A DNA stretch of 64,000 nucleotides from Mesorhabditis belari (Eukaryota; Nematoda; Chromadorea; Rhabditida; Rhabditidae). A program made the translations under genes and the position numbers. Under the pieces are notes generated by a model that saw only the letters and a list, made by a program, of their open reading frames with translations, had not been told where the DNA came from and did not search any database. This document shows positions 46,001 through 57,060 of this stretch, in pieces. Position 1 is the first letter of the stretch, and every line of letters starts with the position of its first letter. The stretch covers positions 2,877,001 to 2,941,000 of the forward strand of contig CAUEEP010000729.1 of the NCBI GenBank assembly GCA_958450365.1. The letters run 5' to 3'.

Positions 46001-46535
46001 AGAAATTTACAAAATAGTAAAAAACGCGCATTCATAACTGGACAACCCAATATAATCAATTTCTCATCTCCACCATTGAAAGCGTAAGCACTTCCCCCTT
46101 TAATCTCGACTTCTTTCCCCAATTTTGATTCTTTGATATCTACAAGTGTTTATTTCAGGAACGTCAATATAATTTGTTTAAATGAATTAATGTTATTATT
46201 CACATTCTGACCTACTCTTAGCTATTCTAATGTAACCTTGTCCTAGCAACGATCTGCTTCCAGCCCTATGAAGTGTTCACCAAATCTATCTTGATGAAAA
46301 AGATTAGCTTATTAGCAACAGGAAGAGCCTATTTAGTCAAGAAAACTTTTCATTGGCCATTTAACATTTCAAATCTACAACCCACCACAAGTAGCAAAAA
46401 CACATAGACTTGATAAAACGAAATCGCAAACAATTTCTTGTCTCTCAAAATGCAGATAATGACCAGCAAGTTGAGAATAGCCGACGGAATTCCGTAGATT
46501 AAATAGATAAAAAACTGAAGCGGAATATCAACCAT
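40099..46535 (-). CDS. Srv/Srg-type chemoreceptor GPCR with transposon-filled introns
   Basis: Exons placed: 46535–46386 (TM1, YGIPSAILNLLVI), 45195–44983 (TM2–3, ending NRFTAIHFPMSHDW), 44936–44865 (TM4), 42304–42224 (TM5, NVGTIAKLLYLRW), 40772–40676, 40633–40544 and 40287–40099 (TM7 with SDCSTLCEVYIGLAVNNTLRK and a 31-residue tail). All junctions agree in phase except between exons 3 and 4. There the phase does not match, so a short exon of extracellular loop 2 is missing or hidden. The NRxTAIxFPxxHxxW motif points to the Srv/Srg group. Its introns hold a maT-like element and a Tc3-like element nested inside another transposon. No stop or frameshift is seen in the placed exons. Confidence 0.8.
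40440..40475. repeat. Perfect hairpin in a receptor intron
   Basis: cttgtaatagggtgc and gcaccctattacaag are exact mirror images with almost no loop. Confidence 0.8.
40887..42127 (+). mobile_element. Second DD37D/maT-like transposon, decayed
   Basis: The ends CAGGGTGTCTCAAAATCATA and its imperfect mirror lie inside TA dinucleotides (40885–40886 and 42128–42129). The transposase (from ATG 40995) survives as fragments in different frames: DNA-binding part at 40995–41125, ILFSDDKGFDVEQAHNHQND at about 41410–41475, and PDLNPLDFSIWSIL at about 41805–41850. It lies in an intron of the Srv/Srg receptor. Confidence 0.85.
42797..44365 (-). mobile_element. Tc3-like transposon with about 220-bp inverted repeats
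   Basis: CAGTGCGTTTCAAATTCTTA at 42797 is mirrored at 44365, flanked by TA. The long arms contain two internal copies of the end motif (cgtttcaaattcttaaacgc again near 42980 and 44165). It is inserted into the older element at 42446–44749. Confidence 0.9.
43090..44073 (-). pseudogene. Tc3-like transposase, inactivated
   Basis: ATG 44073 opens a 150-codon frame with the Tc3 DNA-binding region (LTDYEKGQIDARLRIG, RSDSAVRNYVKS, PKLTPRARRHI). After a frameshift, 43620–43426 reads MIFSYEKKWNLDGPDG, where family members have SDEKK: the first catalytic Asp is Tyr. Further on, DNASAHRAGDT (second Asp) and SPDLNPIENLWG (Glu) remain, but with frame changes. Confidence 0.85.
45476..46050. mobile_element. 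575-bp mariner-type MITE
   Basis: TTGGGTTGTCCAGTTATGAA at the left is mirrored at the right, TA-flanked, with arms of about 170 bp. A second copy is at 54575–55158, and one arm reaches the window end at about 63965–64000. It lies in intron 1 of the Srv/Srg receptor. Confidence 0.9.
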
Positions 46536-46845
46536 TGTATGGAAAAACAAACGCAATCAATGAGATAAATACTTGTCTTGTCTGGTTTTACAAAGTATTT
46601 GTTCTTTGTATCCTAGGTATCCCAAGGGAATCGGTTGATTGGAAGGATTGCACATTTTTTGTGACTTACATCAGTACAAATCAAAAACTGGCTGAACTTT
46701 GTTGAATTTTCTGAATCTGAATCATTGTCTATTAACTATACATGCACTTTTCTGAAAAAAAAAGAGCCAGCTTACTAACTACAGTAACAGAAAATGCAAA
46801 TATTTAGTTACCAACAAACCTAACAATTCTCACTGCATTTTTCAG

Positions 46846-49800
46846 GTCCAACGTTCTCTCCTTCAACTTTGCCATCGTTTGCATGGATGCAAATCAGCAA
46901 AATGGAACAGATGGCGATGAGCCGATTTTTTCAAAAAGTGATACCGTATTTGTTTTTTTCCAATTTATCGAAGGTTTCTAGGTGAGCAGAAATACGCGAT
47001 TTCCGTTTTGGCCGTGGCCGCCGTTCTTGCCCATTTCCCAGTGCTCGTACTCGTGAATCGTTTCCAGATTCGGACAATCTTCGGCGCGGCAGGCCTCCTC
47101 TCGGCCATCGCCACTCTCGTCATTCCAACAGCTATTCGAGTGGGTAAGAGGGTATAGAGGGTAAAAGAAGCGTTTTGTAAGTATTGAGTTGAGGAGAATG
47201 AAATGACGTCGAACTTTAAAGACACTTTTAAAACTCCTAGTTGATTTTCTAAATGGAACACAAGCAGTATCAGTAGAAAGGTTAATTGATTTTCTAAACA
47301 CTGGCATTTGAAAGGAGACTCAAACAGCGCTTTAACTCAACAAAGTTCATTCTTTTCACAAAATCTCCAAACTGCTATTTCTTTTTTCACAAAATTTCAA
47401 AAAATGAAGAGGAGTAGAGGAATCTTCCTGAAAATTTGGCAACTTATGTAATTGAATGTGCTCTATCTTTTTTATCTAGACACCAAAGGAGGTTTATGTG
47501 GAAGAAACTGTTCAAACAATGAGTCGGACTCATTGCTATTTTGATTATTTTGCTGTGCTTGGGCGTTCATAAACTCCACGAAAGAAAAGCTTTGTGGAAT
47601 CTCTCAAAAGTCATTTTCTAGAAAAATAGTGCACCGTTTTGATGAGAAAAACGCGCATTTAAAGAGGGCTTTATGCGTGCAAAAGGTGTCTTTAAAGTTC
47701 GGCGCCATTTCATTCTTCCCAACCCAATAGCTCGGGCCTAGTTGTGGATTTTTGGATGAGTGTTTGTCGACCTCTGAATGGGAGTCGCCTTGACTTCCCA
47801 TTGCGATCGAAGCGTATCAAAATAAACCCTCCTCGCCTGCGCGTCCAAATCAATCAATTCCTTTGTTTAATCGACACGTTTCTTTTCGCCTTCCACAACA
47901 ATTTTTTTGTAGTGTAGTGATCAACAAAATGCATATTTAAAGAAGGCTTTATGCCTGCAAAAAGTGTCTATAAAGTTCGACGCTCTCCCCAATCCAATAA
48001 CATTAGGGAAGAGACTAAACTTTGTGAGCTCCTTTCGCGATAACCCTTCATGGGAGCCAATCTTTTGTGGTAGTTTCAATTCTCGAAAATTTCTTTGTAA
48101 GTAAGATTCTGCTATTGAATGATCGTGGACACAACCCTTAAGCCCCAAACGTCAGAAAAGTCCATTTGGATCTAGCCCATTGGGAGAATGAGGCAATAAG
48201 CTAGCCGACCGGATTGAGCCCTTGACCTCGCGACTAAAATGCAATATTAGCCAGTCTGCCATGGCGGCTTTTGATTACAAAATGGAATTAGCTAACAATA
48301 CTCGTTGAGCAACGATCAAATGTTTTTTAGATTCGTTTTCTAGATTCGATGAACGTAAAGTGAACACCCCGTTAAACCATTCGAGAATTCGAGGGAATAA
48401 CACGATCTGATTTGAGCACTTTGACTCTTGCTTCTCGGTAGAAACGACTCGAGTTGCCACTAACTGGATTACGGCCCCAAAAATATCGGTCACGATCCAA
48501 AAATATATCCAAAAACGATCATTCAATAGCAAAATATCCAATCAAAATATCCAAAATATCCATATCCAAAAATATATTGGTTGAAAAGTGAGGGTTAGAT
48601 GGGAATATGCATGTCTTAAAAGGGCTCTTTCGGAAATAGTTTCAGAAACATGCTAAACCAAAGTCACAAAGAAATAGAGAAATGGCGCTAAAGCACCGAA
48701 TTTGACAATTTTCCCTAGTCTATGGACCAAAATTTGCAAAATGAGGCCTCTTTAAGAAACCCTTACCATAGATCCCATATTTGTTTCCCCAAGGGAAAAT
48801 AAAGACTTTCAGAGTGGTTTCTACTATTTCCTCGCTCTTCGCTTCGTCAATGGTGTCGCGTTTGCCGTCAACTTGCCAGTGATCGGTGCTTTCTGTTCGA
48901 AATGGGCCTATTATAAACAAGCACGTTTGTTTAGAAAGAATAATGGAACTAAACACGACTCTCTTGAATTTACTGACCTATCTACTTATAGAGTCTAAAC
49001 TTATAAAGTCAAGTTTCTAAACAAGAACCGTCAAAAAAGTTTTCTCGATCACTAAATCGATCTCTCACAATCATTGTTAGGCTTTTTATCAATTCTTCTG
49101 AGAACTATCATCAAGCTAATGCAAATGCATAGCGCCAATCCTAAATAAAGCTCAAACTACCATAGACAAACATTTCATTCCGTCATGCGTGGTATAAGCA
49201 GCAAAAGCAGCAGCAGTAAAAGCAGCGGCGTAAACCGTAAAGCAGTTAATTTCACGATTTTGCTCATTCCGTGTCGTCCAAATTGTTAGTCTGTAAAATA
49301 ACCATAAATCATTTTGCATTGGTTATTGTTCTTTCATTTTATTGTTTCTCTTCTCTTCATCTTTGGTTTATTGCCCAAGTTTGAGAGCGAGAGGTTCGAT
49401 AAATGGATATTCAATTGGGGAGCTTTCCACTACATGCCACATTTGATTCAATCCAGTCATTGCTTTATCTGACGCACACAAGACTTTCTCGTCGCAACAA
49501 GTATAGAAAAGAATAGCTAACCAGCTTGTGTTTCTATTGTCAGTCCGGACGCAGTGCCAATGATGCTCACCTAAATTTGAGTTTTCTGAAAATTTGCAGA
49601 ATTTCACTTACCATGTTGTCCGCAATGAACAAGATGGCCACAAGTATAGAAAAGAATAGCTAACCAACTTGTGTTTCTATTGTCAGTCCGAGCGCAGTGT
49701 TGAGTTTATGATTTCTCATTATGATCATAGACTGATATGTTCTTTTTCTCTTTGTGTTCTTCACTGAAAAACCTCCGCTTATAGACCATAGAGATCGAAC

Positions 49801-52800
49801 GTAATTCTAAAATGCACGAAAGTTCCTGAAATAGTAGTACAGAAAGTGGTATAGTGTCAACAATTTACCAATTTCTATCATTTTTCAGTGCTAAACGATA
49901 GGAGAAAGTTTGACATAAGGACAAATCGTCTTCTTGCAGAATGGTCTCTTCATGGCCGTGCTCATCGCCTATCTCCATCTCGCGGCCGCCGTCACAAATC
50001 CGATCTCCGGCGCGATTTGTCACATTTTTGGGTCAGAGAGAATTTGTGCATACAATAATATTGAAGTGGTTGGGCATCTTTATCATTTTCAGATCATTTT
50101 CAGAGCGGGGAGGATCATTTTCCCTGTATCACTGAACTTTTACCCTTAAAATGTCAAGCCAGCCATAGTTAAAACGCAAAACCGGTAACTGGCTCCAGTT
50201 TTTCTAGTCAACGTTGTAGGGCTAACTGGTAATTTTCACAAAAAGTGATCAACATTCAATATTAAACTTCCAGTTGGTCGGCCATCTTTTACTTTCATGG
50301 AGTCGTCGGCTTGCTGGTGTTCCTCATTTACGGTTCGTTGTGGCTTGCCAAAAAGATGATTGATTCTCACAAAGTCACAGGTTTTCTCTACCGTAACAGC
50401 CCCAGAAAGCATCCGTTCGTGGGTGATGTCGAGAAAAACAAGATCGACCTCGAAAAGCCGACCACTGTTGAGTGGGTTTTCTATGTACAGTCAAATTAGC
50501 GTCTACAGGATGTTCAATAGTTACTCGGACTCGGTATTTTCTGTGTAACTCAGCACTCAGATGTGCAATCATCTCACGCTTTGTTTTAATAGAAAATTTA
50601 AATATTTTTCCCGTTTTTCTAGCTAGCTTGGCTACGACAATTGCTGCTAGCTTGGCTATAGCAATTGCTTTTAATTTGGCTATAGCAATTGCTGCTAGCC
50701 AGGCTATGACAATTGCTGCTAGCTTGGCCATAGCAATCGCTGTTAGCTTGGCTTTGTTTGCTGGAAAATGTAAAAGCTTCAATTTTGAAGAAAATAGTGA
50801 AACTTTGTGAGCAATTTGATCTTAAGTTTGACAAAAAAATAACTTTTTTCTGCCTTTTTTTTATATAGCCTCAAAGTTGGCAGTCAGGAGTTGCTTGACT
50901 TGGCACTTATTTTTGGTGACTTTTTATTTCCAGAAACCGCCAACGATTGAGCATGTCTTTGAACGCTTTTGTTTTTGCGATACGTTTTAAACATGATCAA
51001 ACAAATCGGAAGGTAGCCTAAGCCTAAGCCTGAAACGTTCATGACCATCAAAATTGCTCCAAAAACAAGTGCCGCGCCAAGCAACTTGACTGCCAATTTT
51101 GAGGCTTTATAAAAGAAGGCAGAAAAAAGTTATTTTTTTGTCAAACCTAAGAATCCATCGTAGAGAAATGTTTAAATTTCCCATGAAAACAAAGCGTGAT
51201 ATGGTTGCACATCTGAGTGCTGAGCTACCCTTAAAATTCGGTGTACTCTGATATGCTTGTATCTACCGTATACACGAGCGCTTTACGCACTAAAATCTCT
51301 TCAAATGAAAATCTTGAATTTCAGCAAGAAGCTCCTCAAACATGTTCCATACCGTGCAATCATTTCCACTCCTGAAATCTGGGCCATCTGGGTGGCGTCG
51401 ATTGGAGTGTCCACGGTGCTCAATATGATCTTCCTCTATTCACCCATTTATTTGAGGAACGGTCGGTTGAGAAAAGAACACTAACAAATAAGCATTAGGA
51501 GTTTTTTGGGTCTCAGAGAAAATTGAGAAGGATTGAATGGGTAAGTTTCATCCGATCTGAGCCTGCTCATTTGACGATCCATCTCTAACAATTTAACATT
51601 ATACCATTTCCGAAAATCAACTCCGTAAAACTACCACTTCCGACAAATGATAGAAATTGGTAAATTTTTGACACTATACCACTTACTGAACTACTATTTC
51701 AGGAACTTTTTCAGAGCCTAGTTGCACTCAAGAAAACTTATTCGTTTCAAAAAGCGCCCGCTTTTGGCTTGGCACTTGCACTTTCTAAAATGCACTTTCT
51801 AAAATGCAAGTTCCTGAAATAGTAGTTCAGAAAGTGGTATAGTGTCAACAATTTACCAATTTCTATCATTTTTCAGTGCTCGGCTACTCAGTGACCCATA
51901 CTGGTTTCACCGCCGCTATCGCCCCATTGGCGCAGGCGATCATGAAGATTATCATCGGTTAGCCTGATCTTTTCCTCTTATCATCGGTTTTTTTTCCTTG
52001 CATACAAATTCTTCAGGCCAAACGAGCGATAAGATCAAATTTCTGTCCGAAGTGAACAAGATCCGACTGTTCAACTCGATCGCTTTCTTCGGCTGTTCCA
52101 TCTTGCTTTCCTTTTTGGCGTTCACTGATCCGCGTACCCATGTTGGAGACTTTGTGCGTAAAGATATCGGTTGAGCACTTTTATTTTGTTTACCCCCTTT
52201 AGAAACTCTCCTTTATCCTGTTTGGGTGTGCTGGTGGGATAATTGGCGTAAACACGGGGGGTTTATTTCGAGCGGCACCGATTCTCAGTCGACAGTACAG
52301 GTGAGAATAGAGAAACTGTAATTGTGGGTAAACTACAGGATTGAGATGTTTCCGGTAACGAAATGACTGAAATACATTTCTTTCGCGTGCTAACATTATA
52401 CTATAGTTTACACACACCATGTGGGTATACAGGGTTGCCCAGAATGATAGCGCCGCACTTCAGAGGGCCTAGATTGACCACAATTGGGTCAATCGTTCTG
52501 ATTTTTCTGGAGGTAAATCTTAAGTATGTCTCCTGGAATGGTGTTAAGTTAAGATTTACCTCCAGAAAAATCAGAACCATTGACCCAATTGTGGTCAATC
52601 TAGGCCCTCTGAAGTGCGGCGCTATCATTGTGGGCAACCCTGTATACCCAAATGGTGTGTGTAAACTATAGTATAATGTTAGCACGCGAAAGAAATGTAT
52701 TTCAGTCATTTCGTTACCGGAAACATCTCACTTACGCTCACGACGACCATGTTTCTCGTGCCATTCGCTATCACGCCGATGACTGCAAATAACACGGCTG

Positions 52801-53506
52801 AAGAATGGAAAGTCGTCTTTTTGTGGCTAGCCGGGATCATGGTGGGTGAAATAAAGCTACACTACTAGACAATAAAATATCATATTCGAAAAAAAGATCG
52901 TCACTTTCACGCGTCTGTAACTCCCTTGTCTTTACCGAATTGGTTTAAAGTTCGCTTCCACATCAGAAGCAATTTTAAAACAATTCTCATTCATTGAACT
53001 TTTCCTTGTGTTTTTCTTTCCACCTCAAAACATCTTTAGCATTATCCTGAATTTAACACGTACACTACTCGACAATAAAATATCATATTCGAAAAAAAGA
53101 TCGTCACTTTCGCGCGTCTGTAACTCCCTTGTCTTTACCGTATTTCTAAATATTAATATTACCATTGTGTAGCCCTTGAAAAGAGCTTTCAGAAAATGTC
53201 TAACACTAATAGTTTAAACTCAAAGACATGGGAGTTTTAGACGCGCAAAAGTGACGACTGTTTTTTAAAATGATATTTCATTGTCCAGTACTGTACCTCT
53301 TAGGATTAGCGAGATTAGTTCACATCAGAAATCGGCATTTTTTCCGTTGAACTGGTCGACCTATCTGGGTTTACTCCCTTTTAAGCATTTTAAACAGTTT
53401 TAAAAACATTTTAATGAGCAACGAATTCGCATTTCAGACAGTCTCAAACGTGATCTTTTGCATTTTCATCCGAGGTGAACCCTGTGAATGGACAAAGGTT
53501 AGATAG
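46846..53506 (+). CDS. SLC17-type MFS anion/phosphate transporter, 5' exon not found
   Basis: Exons: 46846–46937, 46982–47139, 48813–48924, 49940–50031, 50274–50471, 51325–51461, 51877–51957, 52017–52153, 52203–52300, 52706–52841, 53438–53506. SLC17 marks: SNVLSFNFAIVCMD; FSKSEQKYAISV; AHFPVLVLVNRF; NGVAFAVNLPVIGAF; NPISGAICHIFGWSAIFYFHG; PYRAIISTPEIWAIW; LGYSVTHTGFTAAIAPLAQ; and the end ISLTLTTTMFLVPFAITPMT and IRGEPCEWTK. It would be a membrane co-transporter of organic or inorganic anions, as in the sialin/phosphate-transporter group. The first exon (before 46846) was not found, and the junction 48924 to 49940 is out of phase, so a small exon is missed. The donor at 46938 (GTGATA) is chosen by phase. 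Confidence 0.88.
47360..47905 (-). pseudogene. Inverted copy of the Sre-like last exon, with a stop
   Basis: The minus strand repeats 25030–25620. In the exon part the frame GEKKRVD is followed by TAA where the plus-strand copy has Gln, so it is dead. It lies in a transporter intron. Confidence 0.85.
48204..48268 (-). repeat. tRNA-like sequence in a transporter intron
   Basis: GCCGCCA at the 5' end pairs partly with GGTCGGC at the 3' end. A box TGGCAGACTGG and B box GGGCTCAATCC are good. At 65 nt it is short, with no clear anticodon stem. Likely a tRNA-derived repeat. Confidence 0.45.
49376..49600 (-). other. Possible exon on the opposite strand, with a partial tandem copy
   Basis: The minus frame from about 49578 reads WHCVRTDNRNTSWLAILFYT and stays open to a TAA at 49376. 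The first 60 bp recur at 49637–49700. It might be an exon of a small gene inside the transporter intron, or only a repeat. No start or splice partner was found. Confidence 0.25.
50630..50765 (+). repeat. 24-bp minisatellite in a transporter intron
   Basis: About five units of gctagcttggctatagcaat tgct type. Because 24 is a multiple of three, both strands stay open and spell Ala/Leu/Ile-rich repeats. That is a by-product of the unit, not evidence of a gene. Confidence 0.85.
52343..52729. repeat. 387-bp palindrome that includes a transporter splice acceptor
   Basis: Arms of 181 bp (52343–52523 and 52549–52729) are near-identical around a 25-bp centre. The inner part (from CAGGGTTGCCCAGAATGATA, inside tataca/tgtata) looks like a hairpin MITE. 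The mirror continues outward through plain intron into the first 24 bases of the exon at 52706. A mirror-image acceptor and exon start therefore lie at 52343–52366 on the minus strand. Confidence 0.92.
52859..53293. mobile_element. One partial and one full copy of the 234-bp MITE
   Basis: The full copy is at 53063–53293 (TA-flanked). A left-end fragment in the same orientation is at 52859–52942. Both lie in the last transporter intron. Confidence 0.88.
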
Positions 53507-54574
53507 GTTTAGCTACGATAGATTACTCGGCTACACATAAGCTAGTCAAAGCAACTCTTTGGCATATAGTATAAATCTTTTTGTTTCTGCAAACTACCTA
53601 GCATCAAGTCAGTTATATCTTTGCCAAAATTTGCACTTCAAAAAACTTTGTAAACTTCAAAGCGGCTTTTTAACCTTGCGAAAGAGAAAACCTCAAAACA
53701 GTCGTAAAGAAGAGGAGAAAAAAGAGTATAAAATTAAGAAAGAAATACCACTGGGTGTCATTTGAAATTTTGTACGCAAATTGATTTCGATTGTCTGCGT
53801 CTGCGTCTGTCTGCGATTTCACAGACTTGATGCTGCGGTGAAATTTGTGTTGAGATAACAAACAAGTACCCTTTTGACCCTTTACTTTCAATAATTGAAA
53901 CCTAGGAAACTCATAGTTTTCATAAATTCATTCATTGAAAAAATCAGGAGAACTTTGTTGTCGGCAAAAGCTCATTCGCTCAGCCGAATCCGGAAGAAGA
54001 AGAAAACCAATCAAGAAAATTATAGACTTTCATTCTACTTGTAAATTGAAATTTCCAAATATTTGCATCATTTTTTTTGCCTTATCAGCTCTTATTGACC
54101 GTCTCAAACAAATCGGGTGTGCTTTTTTGTTTGTTTTTTTTGAAAATTTTGTGAATTTCCACTCTGTGGGGTGAACTGTTTATAATATTTCACTTTTAAT
54201 ATGCTAAAACTATTATTTGAATGACTGCATAGCATTTAGAACTCCATTGAGAACAGGTTATTGATCACCGTACAAAAGATACAAGAAAGAAAAACAGAAC
54301 ATGCAGAAAAATTTGAAGACTAATAACTCTAAAGTGAAAGTAAGTTGTAAAATAGTCTATTTTTTAGATATGTATTGATCATCTTTTTGGGGGATGCTTG
54401 CATATCAATGATGTTTGTTCAAACACTGAATATTCCACGTATCGTAATAATTCTAATAGAAGCACATCTAATAGACTCGATAATCCAGATCCCTCGAGAT
54501 CTTACAAAATCTTGACTTTAGACTCCGTTGTAACCTCTCTATGGAGAGATCTAGACCTAAAATTTCCCAATATA
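53507..54574. other. Intergenic
   Basis: Nothing with coding or repeat structure seen beyond short open frames. Confidence 0.5.
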
Positions 54575-55158
54575 TTGGGTTGTCCAGTTATGAATGCGCG
54601 TCTTTTACTATTTTGTAAATTTCTCAAGATACCGAAATCAAGAAAAAGGTATATATGAGTATCATTCGAAAGCTGAAGATCTCCTCTACATTTTGATATA
54701 AAAAGTTTTTGAACTTGTTCAACTTTTGGGCAAATTGACTGCACAGAAGAAGAGGTGGTCAAAAAATGGAAGGGTGCCTTTGGATCAAGTTTTGGCGCCG
54801 CTTAAATTGAGTTAACCGTTTGATGTTTGGCCAATAGATATATCAATACAACTTTTTTAAAATATACCAATTTCAGAGCATCTTTACTTCTCTTTTCTTT
54901 TCTGGGCGCTTATTTTACACCATAAAACTTGAGGAATAGCTGGGGTTTTTGGGTTTTTTTGGGTTTTTTCGGAAATGACCTCTCCCTTTGTGCAGTCAAT
55001 TTCCCAAAAAGTTGAGTGAATTCAAAAACTTTTTTATTCCAAAATGTAGAGGAGATCTTCAGCTTTCGAATGATATGTAACACTCATATACATCTGTTCG
55101 ATATCTTGAGAAATTAACAAAATAGTAAAAAACGCGCATTCATAACTGGACAACCCAA
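54575..55158. mobile_element. 584-bp mariner-type MITE, second copy
   Basis: Same family as 45476–46050, with ends ttgggttgtccag and mirror, TA-flanked. 55159–55669, up to the next gene, holds only a short hairpin (ttctaatagaagcacatgtg at about 55428). Confidence 0.9.
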
Positions 55159-55669
55159 TACCATCAGCAGTAAAGTTAAAAGCATGGTTTCAAAAAAAAA
55201 TCAAAAATAATTTTTTGGAAAGAAATCGTAAGGGGAACCACATGGATTTTTTTTGGAAGAATCATCAATGGAAGGAAGGAAAGAGGAAGGAAAACTTTGA
55301 TCTGAAAACACGTTTTTTTGTACGTTTTGGGCCAATCCCTATCAATTAACATAGTTTTTAATAAAGTCTAAATTTTTGATTCATCTGGTCCCCTTACCTA
55401 CTTTTTTGGTTGGCCGATTTTAGGAGATTCTAATAGAAGCACATGTGCTTCTATTAGAATCATCACTGTATGGGCAGAGGACTCAATTGTATGCTCTATG
55501 TGCCAACAATTTGCCGACGAACAAGCCGATGCCCCATTTATTGTCTGCACTGCATAGAATTGAAAGAAAAACTCGGTGATGAAACAGACAGTTTACGCAT
55601 TGCGGGAAAAAAGAAATATAAGAAATACAAAAAAAAAGCAGAATAAAAAGTTTTTTTATTTTCTCTGGC

Positions 55670-56129
55670 TCATTTGCATCGACAGTCCGGTGGGATTCCC
55701 GTGCAACCAACGGGGCAAAAAGTCGGCCCACATTTGCAATTCGGGGGAATTCCACTACAGCCGATTGGGCAAAACGTCGGACCACAACGACAGTTTGGAG
55801 GGATTCCCGTGCAATCGGGTGGACAAATGCTACTTCCCGGTGATTTATTGTCGATGCCTAAACGAGTGAATCACTATTATGTTATCACTATTCCCCACTT
55901 TTTCGTGGGGAAACACCGACCTACTTGACTTTTTGGTTTTTCGAAAGCCAGTCAAGCAAGTTTTTTCAGTTTTTTGACAAAACATTGTTGTTAACAACTA
56001 TTTAAAGCACAATTAAAACCCCTAAACTTATGATTATGATAAAGTTTTCTATATCCAATTCTCACTTGCTTCGACCATACATCCAAAGATGCTCACAATG
56101 ATGAACAAATTGAAAAGCGACTTTTGCAT
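55670..56129 (-). CDS. Secreted Cys-rich peptide with three CPxxCxGIPPxCxC modules
   Basis: Exon 1 is 56129–56066 and exon 2 is 55857–55670, joined in phase 1 by a GT–AG intron, for 83 residues. The signal peptide is MQKSLFNLFIIVSIFGCMVEA. After a linker of about 12 residues come three tandem modules, each CP-x-x-C-x-GIPP-x-C-x-C, joined by GPTF. The protein ends CRCK. That gives 12 Cys, four per module. AATAAA lies about 15 bp after the stop, and a TATA box is at about 56182–56190. I do not recognise the family. A compact disulfide-rich secreted protein (protease-inhibitor-like, structural or defence) is possible, but none of these is shown. Confidence 0.8.
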
Positions 56130-56181
56130 TTTGAATATGGTAATATTTCTGAATTTCGCTGTTAATCGTCGACTTTTTGAG

Positions 56182-56190
56182 CTTTTATAA
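56182..56190 (-). promoter_or_regulatory. TATA box of the Cys-rich module gene
   Basis: TTATAAAAG on the minus strand, about 55 bp upstream of the ATG at 56129. Confidence 0.55.
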
Positions 56191-56474
56191 TCTTTTTCAC
56201 TCGTAAACAAAAACAGAAAATTATTTTAAACGTTTGTTTTCGATTCACGCAAATAATGAAATCATTTTTGTCTATTTGCCGACTCTTTTCGAATTAGGAT
56301 AAAATTTTGTGATCTAATTATTCGGTTGGAGAATCTGAAATGGCAACGTCTTCGGACAAACTTTTGAAGAAAACAAAACCATAACTTTTTCTCCTAATAA
56401 CAATTGAAGTTTTTTTGATTATGCGCCAAAATTTAATCCCGATCTGATGCACAGTTTTTGAGAAATGGGGATGA

Positions 56475-56868
56475 ATGTGCGAAAGGTTGATTTTTACCAT
56501 TCAGCTCGACGAATTCGATTGTTTCTTTGATTGCAAAGATGCCTTCTGTTGTGATTCGATCACTCTTGGAAAAGATCCGGCATATTCGGAAGAACAAAAA
56601 ACAAAACGAAAGAACAAATTTGATCAATATCAATCGTCGGCTTTTGCGGTAAACTTATCAGACAAAAAGCCTTGCGAATCGAGTTAGTAGGATTTACATA
56701 GCACGTTCATTTGATCTTTTTATTTTAGCTTTTCCCAGAGGATGAATGGCAGACCAGTCACGCATATGGACGCTGGAAAATGAAGGTTGTTAGGTAGGAA
56801 AAGTGAACACATATGTTTATTTCGCATTGAATTCATTTTTTAATAGCTTCAACGAGAAAAAGAGCTAG
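56475..56868 (+). CDS. Small three-exon gene of unknown function, 86 residues
   Basis: Exons 56475–56648, 56729–56793 and 56847–56868 are phase-consistent with GT–AG junctions. The first ATG gives MCERLIFTIQLDEFDC, but exon 1 also has an acceptor-like ACCATTCAG at 56495–56503. The real start may therefore lie further upstream. The middle has a Cys cluster (DCFFDCKDAFCCDS), then a Lys-rich stretch, then EWQTSHAYGRWKMKVV. No signal peptide is evident from this start. The family is not recognised. Confidence 0.5.
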
Positions 56869-57060
56869 CACTCTTTTGAAAGGTTTTGTTCAAAGAGTGT
56901 TGTTTCCCACAAGCAATATACTCGTCTCCCCTTACCATTGCACTTTGTACAATAAAAGTCCGAATATTTTCTTTAGAACTGTGGTCTAGATGCCTAATAA
57001 ATCTTTATTCTTTCTTACTTTTATATAGTTTAAATAGTCATTTAAATAAAATCATTATTA

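Noticed and set aside
50375..50810. Ala/Leu/Ile-rich open frames on both strands
   Set aside because: They come from a 24-bp minisatellite in an intron of the transporter. No start, signal or splice support.
52363..52709. Two nearly identical 102-codon frames on opposite strands
   Set aside because: They are the two arms of the 387-bp palindrome. The symmetry, not coding, explains them.
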